Shown: piece by piece, positions 7,688-15,307 of the stretch | Numbering within the stretch: the stretch's first letter is position 1 | How the letters are laid out: every line of letters begins with the position of its first letter | Assembly: GCF_006088715.1 (NCBI RefSeq) | Contig: NZ_CP030771.1 | Span: 7,562,001-7,626,000 of the forward strand | Length of the DNA stretch: 64,000 nucleotides | Reading direction: 5' to 3' | DNA from: Streptomyces sp. YIM 121038 | GTDB lineage: Bacteria; Actinomycetota; Actinomycetes; Streptomycetales; Streptomycetaceae | Position numbers and translations under genes: made by a program | Notes under the pieces: model-generated | Told to the model about the DNA's origin: nothing | Databases searched by the model: none | The model's input: the letters and a program-made list of their open reading frames with translations, nothing else

Positions 7688-8125
7688 TCACCGGGGCGGG
7701 CCCGCGCCGCCGTCCGGTGCGGCGCGGCTGATGTCGGCGAGCGCGGACGCCGGGTCCTGCTCGATCGCCAGATCGCCCAGGCTCACCATGCCCACCGGCC
7801 GCCCGTCCTCCACGACCGGCAGCCTGCGCACCGCGTGGTCGCGCATCAGGCCGACCGCCGCGGCCACTTCGTCGTCGGGGCTCACCACCACCGGGTTCGG
7901 GGTGCACACGGCCTGCGCGCTGACCGTCAGCGGGTCGGCGCCCTCGGCCACGGCCCGCAGCGTGATGTCCCGGTCGGTGAGCACCCCGACCACCTGGTCG
8001 CCGTTGGCCACGACGACGTCACCGATGTCCTGGGCGCGCATCAGCTGCGCCGCCTCGACCAGGGAGGCGTCGGGCCTGACCGCGACGACTCCCGGTGTCA
8101 TGACCTGCCTCACGTACTCCGCCAT
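7688..8125 (-). CDS. Tandem CBS-domain protein
   Basis: 145 residues forming two CBS motifs back to back: VRQVMTPGVVAVRPDASLVEAAQLM with VGVLTDRDI, then AQAVCTPNPVVVSPDDEVAAAVGLM with VGMVSLGDLA. CBS pairs (Bateman modules) bind adenosine nucleotides and usually regulate partner proteins; this one has no fused effector domain. An excellent SD (GGAGG) precedes the ATG at 8125, and a SigB-like promoter lies about 48-72 bp upstream, suggesting induction by general stress. The next reverse-strand gene upstream (8212-10017) encodes a TPP enzyme, and a SigB-family sigma gene is nearby. Confidence 0.88.
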   Translation of the reverse strand: MAEYVRQVMTPGVVAVRPDASLVEAAQLMRAQDIGDVVVANGDQVVGVLTDRDITLRAVAEGADPLTVSAQAVCTPNPVVVSPDDEVAAAVGLMRDHAVRRLPVVEDGRPVGMVSLGDLAIEQDPASALADISRAAPDGGAGPPR

Positions 8126-8172
8126 GTCCGCAGAGACCTCCTTCGTCCGTCGGCGATGCGACCCCGCCCGCA

Positions 8173-8197
8173 GTACCCCTGTACGGGCCACCCATGC
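8173..8197 (-). promoter_or_regulatory. SigB-like promoter for the CBS gene
   Basis: Read on the reverse strand the sequence is GCAT-N15-GGGTAC. This fits the Streptomyces SigB consensus GNNT-N14-16-GGGTAC/T exactly. It lies 48 bp before the CBS start codon. Confidence 0.6.
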
Positions 8198-8211
8198 CGC
8201 CCGGCCCGGCG

Positions 8212-10017
8212 CTACCGGCGCTTGCCGCCGCCCGGCAGGAAGTCCTGGACCTTCGCCTTCAGGCCCTGCTTCACCACCGCGCCCCGGTCGGCGTCGCCCT
8301 TGAGCAGGGCCGTCGCCGTCGACTCCAGCTGCTCCCAGGAGGCGTGCGGCGGAATCGGCGGCACCGCGGGGTCGGTCAGGAACTCGACGACGGCGGGGCC
8401 CTCCGCGTCGAGGGCCGCGCGCCAGCCCGCGGTCACGTCCTCGGGCTTGTCCACACGGATCCCCGTGAGCCCGATCGAGCGCGCGAAGTCCGCGTACGGC
8501 ACGTCCGGCAGGGACTGCGAGGGCTCGAACGACGGGGCGCCGCCCATCGCCCGCAGCTCCCACGTCACCTGGTTGAGGTCGCGGTTGTTCCACACCCCGA
8601 CGACGAGCCGCGGATCGTCCCAGCGGTGCCGGTACTTGGCCGCGGTGATCAGCTCGGCCATGCCGTTCATCTGCATCGCGCCGTCCCCGACGAGCGCGAT
8701 CACCGGCCGGTTGGGGTGCGCGAACTTCGCGCCGATCGCGTACGGCACGCCGCAGCCCATCGTCGCGAGCGTGCCGGACAGCGAGGCCCGCATGTCGCCG
8801 CGCAGCGTCAGATGGCGTGCGAACCAGTTGGCCGTGGAGCCCGAGTCGGAGGTGATGATCGCGTCGGCGGGCAGGAGCGGGTCCAGGGCCCGGGCCACGT
8901 ACTCCGGGTTGACGGGGTCGGCGGCCAGCTGCGCGCGGCGGTCGAGGACGCCGTGCCACCGCTCCACGTTCGCCCGCACCGCGGCGTGCCACTCGCGCCC
9001 GGCCGCCGCGCGCTCCTCGGAGACCAGCGGGATCAGCCGGCGCAGGGTGGCGCGCGCGTCGCCCACCAGGTTCACCTCGTAGGGGTAGCGCATGCCGATC
9101 ATGTGCGGGTCGATGTCGATCTGCACCGCGCGGACCTTGCCGTACTCCGGCAGGAACTGCGCGTACGGGAAGCTGGAGCCGATCGTCAGGAGCGTGTCGC
9201 AGTCGCGCATCAGCTCGTACGAGGGGCGGGTGCCGAGCAGCCCGATCGCGCCCGTGACGTACGGCAGTTCGTCGCTCAGGGCGTCCTTGCCGAGCAGCGC
9301 CTTGGCGACGCCCGCGCCGAGCAGCTCCGCGAGCTCCTCGACCTCGGCCCGCGCGCCCGCCGCGCCCTGCCCGATCAGGACCGCCGCCCTGGTGCCGGAG
9401 TTCAGCACGTCCGCGGCCCGCTCCAGGGCGGTCGGCGAGGGCAGCGCCGTCCAGGCGCTGCGGTCCAGGCTGGAGGGCACCATCTTGAACGCGTGCGGCG
9501 GCGGGCGGTAGTCGAGCTCCTGGACGTCACCGGGGACGATCACGGCGGTGGGGCAGCGGCGCGCGTACGCGGTGCGGATGGCGCGGTCCAGGACGTTCGG
9601 GAGCTGCTCGGGCACCGTCACGGTCTCCACGAAGTCGGAGGCCACGTCCTTGAACAGCGTGTGCAGGTCGACCTCCTGCTGGTACGAGCCGCCCATCGCC
9701 GAGCGGTGCGTCTGGCCGACCAGGGCGAGCACCGGCACGTGGTCCAGCTTCGCGTCGTACAGGCCGTTCAGGAGGTGGATGGCGCCGGGCCCCGAGGTCG
9801 CCGCGCACACCCCGAGCCGCCGGCCGAACTTGGCATAGCCGACCGCTTCGAACGCGGCCATCTCCTCGTGCCGGGACTGGAGGAAACGCGGCCGGTCGTC
9901 GGCGCGGCCCCAGGCCGCGAGGAGGCCGTTGATGCCGTCCCCGGGGTAGCCGAAGACGCAGTCGACGTCCCAGGCCCGCAGGCGCTGCAGAATGTGATCG
10001 GCGACCTTCGTGCTCAT
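8212..10017 (-). CDS. TPP-dependent pyruvate oxidase/acetolactate synthase-like enzyme
   Basis: 601 residues with the three-domain TPP enzyme fold. The N-terminal PYR domain has the catalytic Glu in RHEEMAAFEAVGYAKF and the CAATSGPGAIHLLNG loop. A central domain covers about residues 190-330. The C-terminal PP domain has the TPP/Mg motif GDGAMQMN...NNRDLNQV. The GYPGDGINGL start and SGTLATMGCGVPYAIGAK match the PoxB-like pyruvate dehydrogenase (quinone)/pyruvate oxidase group rather than anabolic acetolactate synthase. The likely reaction is oxidative decarboxylation of pyruvate to acetate, possibly in stationary phase or stress. ATG at 10017 has a GGAAGGA ribosome site. Confidence 0.85.
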   Translation of the reverse strand: MSTKVADHILQRLRAWDVDCVFGYPGDGINGLLAAWGRADDRPRFLQSRHEEMAAFEAVGYAKFGRRLGVCAATSGPGAIHLLNGLYDAKLDHVPVLALVGQTHRSAMGGSYQQEVDLHTLFKDVASDFVETVTVPEQLPNVLDRAIRTAYARRCPTAVIVPGDVQELDYRPPPHAFKMVPSSLDRSAWTALPSPTALERAADVLNSGTRAAVLIGQGAAGARAEVEELAELLGAGVAKALLGKDALSDELPYVTGAIGLLGTRPSYELMRDCDTLLTIGSSFPYAQFLPEYGKVRAVQIDIDPHMIGMRYPYEVNLVGDARATLRRLIPLVSEERAAAGREWHAAVRANVERWHGVLDRRAQLAADPVNPEYVARALDPLLPADAIITSDSGSTANWFARHLTLRGDMRASLSGTLATMGCGVPYAIGAKFAHPNRPVIALVGDGAMQMNGMAELITAAKYRHRWDDPRLVVGVWNNRDLNQVTWELRAMGGAPSFEPSQSLPDVPYADFARSIGLTGIRVDKPEDVTAGWRAALDAEGPAVVEFLTDPAVPPIPPHASWEQLESTATALLKGDADRGAVVKQGLKAKVQDFLPGGGKRR

Positions 10018-10270
10018 GACGGTGTCCTTCCGGTGCCGGGCGCGGAATGCGTCCCGGCCGGGTGTCCGCCGGAGCCCCGGGAAAACCCGCGCCCGCCGAC
10101 GTGGCGTTTGGTGCGCGGAGCGAGGGGCAGGCGGAAGGCAGTGCTTCGGAACGGAGGCACGTCCGTGGGAGAGGCTTCACTCGCCCCGGGTGTGCCCTGA
10201 CGCGGCACGTGCCCGCACTCCCACGGTGACCGTGCGACCCAAAGCACAGGCAAGGGAGTTGTGACGCACC

Positions 10271-11287
10271 ATGCCAAAGGACGCAGCACGTCCCGAGGAA
10301 GCTGCGGCGGTCCCCGACGACACCTCGTCGGGCACGACCACGCGCCGCGAGCGCCCGCACCACGGCCGAGCCACCCCGCACACCCCGCACGCGCAGCGCG
10401 CGGCGGCACCGACACGCCTGTCCGGCAGGCAGTCCCCGGCGCGGCGGCAGCGCGCCTCCCGGCACCCCCACGACGACGCCCCGGACACCGCCGCTGCCTT
10501 CGGCAGGCTGTGCGGACTCCCGCACGGGCCCGAGCGGGACGCCCTCAGGGAGGAGATCGTGCGGGCCTGGCTGCCGATGGCCGAACGGCTCGCGGGCCGG
10601 TTCCGCAACCGCGGCGAGTCCCTGGAGGACCTGCGCCAGGTCGCCGCCCTCGGCCTGGTGAAGGCCGTCGACCGCTACGACCCCGAGCGCGGCAACGCCT
10701 TCGAGAGCTACGCCGTGCCCACCGTCACCGGCGAGATCAAGCGCCACTTCCGCGACCACATGTGGACCCTGCACGTGCCCCGGCGCGTCCAGGACCTGCG
10801 CAACCGCGTGCGGTTCGCCTGCCAGGACCTCTCCCAGACCGTGTCCGGGCGCGCCCCGACCATCGCCGAGATCGCCGAGCGGGCCGGGATGAGCGAGGAG
10901 GACGCGGCCACCGGCATGGAGGCCCTCGACAGCTTCACCGCGCTGTCCCTGGACGCCGAACTGCCCGGCAGCGACGACGGCTACGCGCTGCGCGACACCC
11001 TGGGCGGCCCCGACCCGGCGCTCGACGTCGTCGTGGACCGCGAGGCCGTCAAGCCGCGCCTCGCGGCGCTGCCCGAGCGCGAACGGGCCATCCTCTACAT
11101 GCGGTTCTTCGGCGACATGACGCAGAGCCGCATCGCCGAGCACCTGGGGATCTCCCAGATGCACGTGTCCCGCCTGATCAGCCGCTGCTGCGGGCGGCTG
11201 CGGGACGAGATCACCCGTGATCTGGCGCGGCACCCGGCCCGCCCGCACCCCGTCGCGTCCGCCGAGATCACCCGGGACGCCGCATAG
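10271..11287 (+). CDS. SigB/SigF/SigG-family RNA polymerase sigma factor
   Basis: A 338-residue stress-type sigma factor. After a basic, low-complexity leader of about 75 residues, region 2 is clear (SLEDLRQVAALGLVKAVDRYDPERG, FESYAVPTVTGEIKRHFRD, MWTLHVPRRVQDLR). Region 3 (PTIAEIAERAGMSEED) and region 4 follow (LPERERAILYMRFFGDMTQSRIAEHLGISQMHVSRLISR). This matches the SigB/F/G subfamily of Streptomyces, normally controlled by anti-sigma/anti-anti-sigma partners, none of which is adjacent. The extended N-terminus is longer than the usual 260-280 residues. The last 20 nt overlap the end of the convergent PAS-GAF gene. A neighbouring gene (7688-8125) has a SigB-type promoter. Confidence 0.92.
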   Translation: MPKDAARPEEAAAVPDDTSSGTTTRRERPHHGRATPHTPHAQRAAAPTRLSGRQSPARRQRASRHPHDDAPDTAAAFGRLCGLPHGPERDALREEIVRAWLPMAERLAGRFRNRGESLEDLRQVAALGLVKAVDRYDPERGNAFESYAVPTVTGEIKRHFRDHMWTLHVPRRVQDLRNRVRFACQDLSQTVSGRAPTIAEIAERAGMSEEDAATGMEALDSFTALSLDAELPGSDDGYALRDTLGGPDPALDVVVDREAVKPRLAALPERERAILYMRFFGDMTQSRIAEHLGISQMHVSRLISRCCGRLRDEITRDLARHPARPHPVASAEITRDAA

Positions 11288-12407
11288 CCAGCGCGATATG
11301 ACGGGACATCACATCCACGGCGCGCGCCTCGGCCATCGAGAAGGCGAGGCGCGCGCCGGTCCTGAACAGGCTGAGCACCCCCTCGGGCGGGCCGCCCGCC
11401 TCCGTGGTCAGCGCCACGCACAGCAGGGACGTCACCTGCGCCCGTACGAGCACCGGCGCGCCGGACGCGTCCCGGCCGAAGCCGTCCTCGGGGTGCGGCC
11501 GCACCTGGAGGGCGGGCGCCCCGCAGCGCACCGCCTCCATGACCAGCGGGCAGTCGGTGGGGTCGAGCGCGCGGACGTCCGCCACCGGCCCGCCCGGGGG
11601 CCCCAGGACCGCGGTGCGGCGCGGCCGCGCCCCGCCCTCGTCGGCGATCACCCAGTCCGCGAACGTGCCGTGCAGCACCTCGGCGGCGCGCCGCAGCACC
11701 CCGGCCGGATCGCCCGGCGGGGCCGTGAGCAGCGCCGCCGTCATCGTGTCCGACAGTTCGAGGAGCTCGGCGTGGCGGGTCGCCTCGGTCAGGTCGGGCA
11801 CCTGGCCCCGCAGCGGGCCGAAGGAGCCGTGCCCGGCGGCGCGGAGTTCGCCCGCCCCCGCGGGCTGCAGGACGGCGAGGACGACCGTACGGGGCTCCGT
11901 GCCGGGCCGCAGCGCGGTCAGCGTCGCCCGCAGCGGCTGCTCGGGGCGCGGCTGGAGGCGCACCGTCAGGCTCCGGTCGCCCTCGCCGCGGGCGACCGCC
12001 GCGGCCTGCGAGCGGAACGCGATGCCGTCCGACGGCGTGAGGAACCCGGACAGCGGGCGCCCCGTCGCGTATCCGCCGCGCACCCCCGTCAGGCCCGTCG
12101 CCGCGACGTTCATGCGCCGCACCACGGTCTCGCCGTCGACGAGCACCACGGGAAGGGGGAAGCGCTGGAACACCGCGCGCAGCAGCCGCTGCTCGTCGCG
12201 GTCCGAGGAGGCGGCCGCCGCCCCGCCGTCCACCGCGAGCCGCTCGAACCCCGGCCACAACCGCGCGGCCGCGTGGTCCAGTTCGAACAGGGCCGCGTCG
12301 AGCATGGTGCCGAGGTCTCCGGCCGGCACGGCACGGGACGCCTTCAACTCCGCGACGCGGCGCACGAAGTCCGCGAGCTCCTCACCGAACTCATCCGTCT
12401 GCCCCAT
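11268..12407 (-). CDS. PAS-GAF sensor protein without catalytic domain
   Basis: 379 residues. A helical N-terminus (about 1-75) precedes a PAS-like domain (LLRAVFQRFPLPVVLVDGETVVRRMNVAATGLTGV, then GRPLSGFLTPSDG). From about residue 220 a GAF-like domain follows (ELSDTMTAALLTAPPGDPAGVLRRAAEVLHGTFADWVIAD, then SLLCVALTTEAGGPPEGVLSLFRTG). No kinase, phosphatase or DNA-binding domain is visible, so it probably signals through a partner. The divergent neighbour encodes a GAF-ANTAR antiterminator. The ATG at 12407 has no SD; a TACGTT box ends 6 nt before it, compatible with a leaderless transcript. Its 3' end overlaps the sigma factor gene. Confidence 0.75.
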   Translation of the reverse strand: MGQTDEFGEELADFVRRVAELKASRAVPAGDLGTMLDAALFELDHAAARLWPGFERLAVDGGAAAASSDRDEQRLLRAVFQRFPLPVVLVDGETVVRRMNVAATGLTGVRGGYATGRPLSGFLTPSDGIAFRSQAAAVARGEGDRSLTVRLQPRPEQPLRATLTALRPGTEPRTVVLAVLQPAGAGELRAAGHGSFGPLRGQVPDLTEATRHAELLELSDTMTAALLTAPPGDPAGVLRRAAEVLHGTFADWVIADEGGARPRRTAVLGPPGGPVADVRALDPTDCPLVMEAVRCGAPALQVRPHPEDGFGRDASGAPVLVRAQVTSLLCVALTTEAGGPPEGVLSLFRTGARLAFSMAEARAVDVMSRHIALAMRRPG

Positions 12408-12441
12408 GCGTCGAACGTAGCCGCTGCGCCCGTTTTCCGGA

Positions 12442-12458
12442 GGCTTCCGGGGGAAGCC
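12442..12458. promoter_or_regulatory. Inverted repeat between divergent PAS-GAF and ANTAR genes
   Basis: GGCTTCC-GGG-GGAAGCC, with perfect 7-bp arms, lies midway in the 81-bp gap between the two divergent regulators. It is placed to control both. The bound protein is unknown. Confidence 0.4.
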
Positions 12459-12488
12459 GCACAGGTGGGAAGCAAGGAGGAGAGCGCC

Positions 12489-13205
12489 ATGCCGATGCCG
12501 ATCGGACCGGAAGGATCGGAATCCACGCTGCCGCAGCGCAGGCTGTCCGAACTCGCCGAACAGGCCGTCCGGTGCACCGCCGCGTGCTGCGGCGCCGGCA
12601 CCACGGTCACCGACGGCGGCGACGAGCTGCCCACCGCCGTCACCCACCCCGACCTCGCCGGGCTCGTCTCCGTCCAGCTGCGCTCCGGAGAGGGGCCCAT
12701 CCCGGCCGCGCAGGAGCGCGGCGCGCCGGTGGACGCGGGCGACCTGCTGCGCGACGAACGCTGGCCCGAATACCGTGCCCTCGCCCTCGCATCCGGTGTC
12801 CGCGCCAGCGTGACGCTGCCGTTCCGGCGCTCCGGCCTCACGCTCACCCTCAGCCTGTTCAGCTTCCGGCCGCGCAGCCTGGACGACGTGAGCTGCGGCC
12901 CCGCGCAGGCGCTCGGCGCCCTCGCCACGACCGGCCTGGTCCGCGACCGCCACTACCGCGCGGCCCTCACCGAGCTGGACCACCTGGGCGAGGCGCTGCG
13001 CACCCGGCCCGTGGTCGACCAGGCGCGCGGCATCATCATGCACGTCCTGAGCTGCGACGCGGACCAGGCCTTCGCCCTGCTGCGGCGCATCTCCCAGACC
13101 ACGAACCGCAAGCTCTCCGAGGTGTCGGCCGCCCTGGTGGACTCCCGCGGCCGCGGCCTGGAACGGGAACTGACCTCCCTGGCGCGCGAGGCCCGCACCG
13201 GCTGA
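12489..13205 (+). CDS. GAF-ANTAR RNA-binding antiterminator regulator
   Basis: 238 residues. The N-terminal part is a GAF-like sensor (LSELAEQAVRCTAACCGAG, VTLPFRRSGLTLTLSLFSF). The C-terminal 60 residues are an ANTAR domain (LGEALRTRPVVDQARGIIMHVLSCDADQAFALLRRISQTTNRKLSEVSAALV), which binds paired stem-loops in nascent RNA and prevents termination. The ANTAR pattern A-R-G-I-I-M and the closing helix are conserved. The ATG at 12489 follows an AAGGAGGAG SD. It diverges from the PAS-GAF gene with an inverted repeat between them. The target RNA is not obvious in this window. Confidence 0.85.
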   Translation: MPMPIGPEGSESTLPQRRLSELAEQAVRCTAACCGAGTTVTDGGDELPTAVTHPDLAGLVSVQLRSGEGPIPAAQERGAPVDAGDLLRDERWPEYRALALASGVRASVTLPFRRSGLTLTLSLFSFRPRSLDDVSCGPAQALGALATTGLVRDRHYRAALTELDHLGEALRTRPVVDQARGIIMHVLSCDADQAFALLRRISQTTNRKLSEVSAALVDSRGRGLERELTSLAREARTG

Positions 13206-13231
13206 CGGCACCGTCCCGCGCGCCGGGGGTT

Positions 13232-13260
13232 AGCCCGTCCGGCGCGGGAGGACGAGCGCG
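13232..13260. repeat. Degenerate Streptomyces intergenic repeat
   Basis: AGCCCGTCCGGCG followed by GGAGGACGAGCGCG matches the dispersed Streptomyces repeat seen more intact at 62196 and 62242, with the central TTTGA replaced. It fills most of the 83-bp gap after the ANTAR gene. Confidence 0.5.
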
Positions 13261-13288
13261 CGGCGCGGTCAGCGGCTCGAATGAGTGC

Positions 13289-13930
13289 ATGCGCACTTCC
13301 GTCCCCCTGACCCTCGCCCTCCCGCTGGCCCTGTACCCCCTGCTCGCCGTCGTGCCGCCCGCCCACGCGGAGGGCGGCACGGCCGCCGAGGTCACCCCGG
13401 CGCGCGCCGCGCCCGGTGAGCAGGTCACCGTCTCCGTCGCCTGCCCGGCCACCGGCACCGCGCCCCCGCAGACGATGGAGGCCGCCTCCCGGGCCTTCGA
13501 GCGGGGCAGCGCCACGCTCCAGCGCGTACCGGACCACCAGAACCGGAGCCCCGGCGCCATCGGCTACCAGGGCACCGCCCGCATCGCCCCCACCCCGGGC
13601 GCCGCGGGCGGCGGCCCGGAGGTCGGGGGCCCGGCGTCGGAGTGGTCCGAGGACGGCGGCCCGGACGTCGCGGGCCCGGCGTCGGAGTGGTTCGTGGACG
13701 GCGTGTGCCCCGACGACGGGCCGTGGCAGGCCACCTTCACCGTCACCCGGGCCGCACCGGGCCCCTCGCCCACCGCGCATGCTCCCGCCGCGCCGCACGG
13801 CGTCCACGCGGGCGGGGGCGGCGCCTTCACCGACTCACCCGCGGCCCTCGCCGCGGGCGGCGTCCTGGTGGCGGGCGCGTGCGCCGCCGCCGTCCACCGG
13901 CTGCGCCGCGACCGCGCCGCCGGGCGCTGA
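13289..13930 (+). CDS. Secreted, membrane-anchored protein of unknown function
   Basis: 213 residues. A Sec signal peptide (RTSVPLTLALPLALYPLLAVVPP, cleavage after AHA) is followed by a short Ig-like segment (VTPARAAPGEQVTVSVACP). Next comes a Gly/Pro-rich middle containing a 15-residue duplication (GPxVxGPASEW). Near the end a hydrophobic stretch, AALAAGGVLVAGACAAAV, precedes Arg-rich residues, forming a C-terminal membrane anchor without an LPXTG motif. The ATG at 13289 gives the best signal peptide, although its SD is weak. It is probably exposed on the outer face of the membrane. No known family was recognised beyond the Streptomyces hypothetical surface protein type. Confidence 0.7.
   Translation: MRTSVPLTLALPLALYPLLAVVPPAHAEGGTAAEVTPARAAPGEQVTVSVACPATGTAPPQTMEAASRAFERGSATLQRVPDHQNRSPGAIGYQGTARIAPTPGAAGGGPEVGGPASEWSEDGGPDVAGPASEWFVDGVCPDDGPWQATFTVTRAAPGPSPTAHAPAAPHGVHAGGGGAFTDSPAALAAGGVLVAGACAAAVHRLRRDRAAGR
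13610..13699. repeat. 45-bp in-frame tandem duplication
   Basis: Two consecutive 45-bp units at 13610-13654 and 13655-13699, differing at a few positions, encode GGPEVGGPASEWSED and GGPDVAGPASEWFVD in the secreted protein. Confidence 0.9.
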
Positions 13931-14059
13931 CCGCCGTACGGAGTAAACCTGACGGACCACCACCCACCCGACGATGGAGCGGCGCCGCCGTGGGTACGCA
14001 CAGACCCGACGGCACGCGGACGGTCACACGGGTGGCCAGGCGAGCGCACGGAGGTGCCC

Positions 14060-15307
14060 ATGCGGCGGACGGACCACGCGGGGCGCGGCCGCGTCCGGTC
14101 GGGACCGCCCCTGCCGGAGCCGGGCCTGCCGGTCCTGCCGGAGCTCGCCGCCGTCGTCGCGGCCGCGGCGGGCCACAGCCACGCGCCCCCGCCCGGCGGC
14201 GACCCGGCGCTGCGCGCGGCGGCGAGCGGCTACTGGGAGCGCCGCGGCCTGCCCGTCGGGCCGGAGCAGGTGGCCGCCGCGCCCGGCGCCGGGCCGCTGC
14301 TGCTCGCCGTCGCCGCGGCCCTCGGCGGCGACGTCCTGCTGCCCCGGCCGTGCGCCGCCTGGTGGGAGCCCCAGGTGCGGCTCCTCGGCCGCTCCGTCTA
14401 CCACGTGCCGACACCGGCGGAGTGCGGTGGTGTCCCCGACGCGTACGCCCTCCTGGAGACCGTGCGCCGCGTCCGTGCCGAGGGCGGCGCGCCGCGGCTG
14501 CTCGTGCTCTCCGTCGCCGACGACCCGACCGCGACCGTGCCGCCGCCCGACGCCGTCCACGAGGCCGTCGAGGCCGCGGCGGGCGAGGGCCTGCACATCG
14601 TGAGCGACGAGACGTGGCGCGACACCCTGCACCACCCGCGCGACACCGTCCTGGTCGGCCCCGCGGCGATGGCCCCCGACCGGGTCACCGTCGTCAGCGA
14701 CCTCGCTGGGGCCTTCCTGCCGCCCGCGCTGCCCGCCGCCGTCGCCCGCTTCCCGGCGGACGGCGCGGGCGCCGCGCTGCGCGCCCGCGCCCTCGACGTC
14801 CTGACGGCCCTGGGCGCGACCCCGGCCGCGCCGGTCGCCGCCGCGGCCGCGTACGCGCTCGGCGAGCCCGACGAGATCACCGCGCGCCTGGCCGCCGCGA
14901 ACCGGCTGCACGCGCGCCTCGCCGCCGCGCTGCGCGAGGCCGTCGTCGGCGCGGGCGCGCTCGCCCGGCCGCCCGCCGCGGGGCGACACGTGTACGCCGA
15001 CCTCGGCCCGCTGCGCGCCGCGCTCGCCGCGCGCGGCGTCACGGACGCGCAGGAGCTGGAGGACCACCTCCAGGAGCGGCTCGGCCTGCCCGCACCCGGC
15101 GGCCACCGCTTCGGCGACGACATCGACGCGCTGCGCGTCCGGCTGTCCACCGGGCCGCTCCTGGGGCCGGACCCCGCGGAGCGCGGCCGTGCGCTCAGCG
15201 CCGCAGAGCCACTGGAATCGCCGTACGTGGAGCGGGAGTTGGCCGCGATCGCCGCGGCCTTCGACGAGCTCCGCGCAGAAGCACAGCGACGGGAGCCTCC
15301 TCGGTGA
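14060..15307 (+). CDS. Aminotransferase-fold (PLP class I/II) protein lacking any lysine
   Basis: 415 residues with the layout of a fold-type I aminotransferase. There is a GDPALRAAASGYWERRG start, a PGAGPLLLAVAAALGGDVLLPRPCAAWW segment, and HIVSDETWRDTL, whose Asp (about residue 183) normally contacts the PLP ring nitrogen. A C-terminal IDALRVRLSTGP matches the substrate-carboxylate Arg region. The catalytic lysine site reads VVSDLAGAF instead of S-x-x-K; Gly is at about residue 217, and the whole protein contains no lysine. It therefore cannot form the usual internal aldimine and may be a non-catalytic binder or structural relative. ATG at 14060 follows a GGAGGT SD. It overlaps the next gene by GTGA, so the two are probably coupled. 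Confidence 0.75.
   Translation: MRRTDHAGRGRVRSGPPLPEPGLPVLPELAAVVAAAAGHSHAPPPGGDPALRAAASGYWERRGLPVGPEQVAAAPGAGPLLLAVAAALGGDVLLPRPCAAWWEPQVRLLGRSVYHVPTPAECGGVPDAYALLETVRRVRAEGGAPRLLVLSVADDPTATVPPPDAVHEAVEAAAGEGLHIVSDETWRDTLHHPRDTVLVGPAAMAPDRVTVVSDLAGAFLPPALPAAVARFPADGAGAALRARALDVLTALGATPAAPVAAAAAYALGEPDEITARLAAANRLHARLAAALREAVVGAGALARPPAAGRHVYADLGPLRAALAARGVTDAQELEDHLQERLGLPAPGGHRFGDDIDALRVRLSTGPLLGPDPAERGRALSAAEPLESPYVERELAAIAAAFDELRAEAQRREPPR

Noticed and set aside
8194..10200. Forward 668-codon frame over the TPP enzyme gene
   Set aside because: Antisense shadow without motifs; the reverse frame shows TPP-binding motifs.
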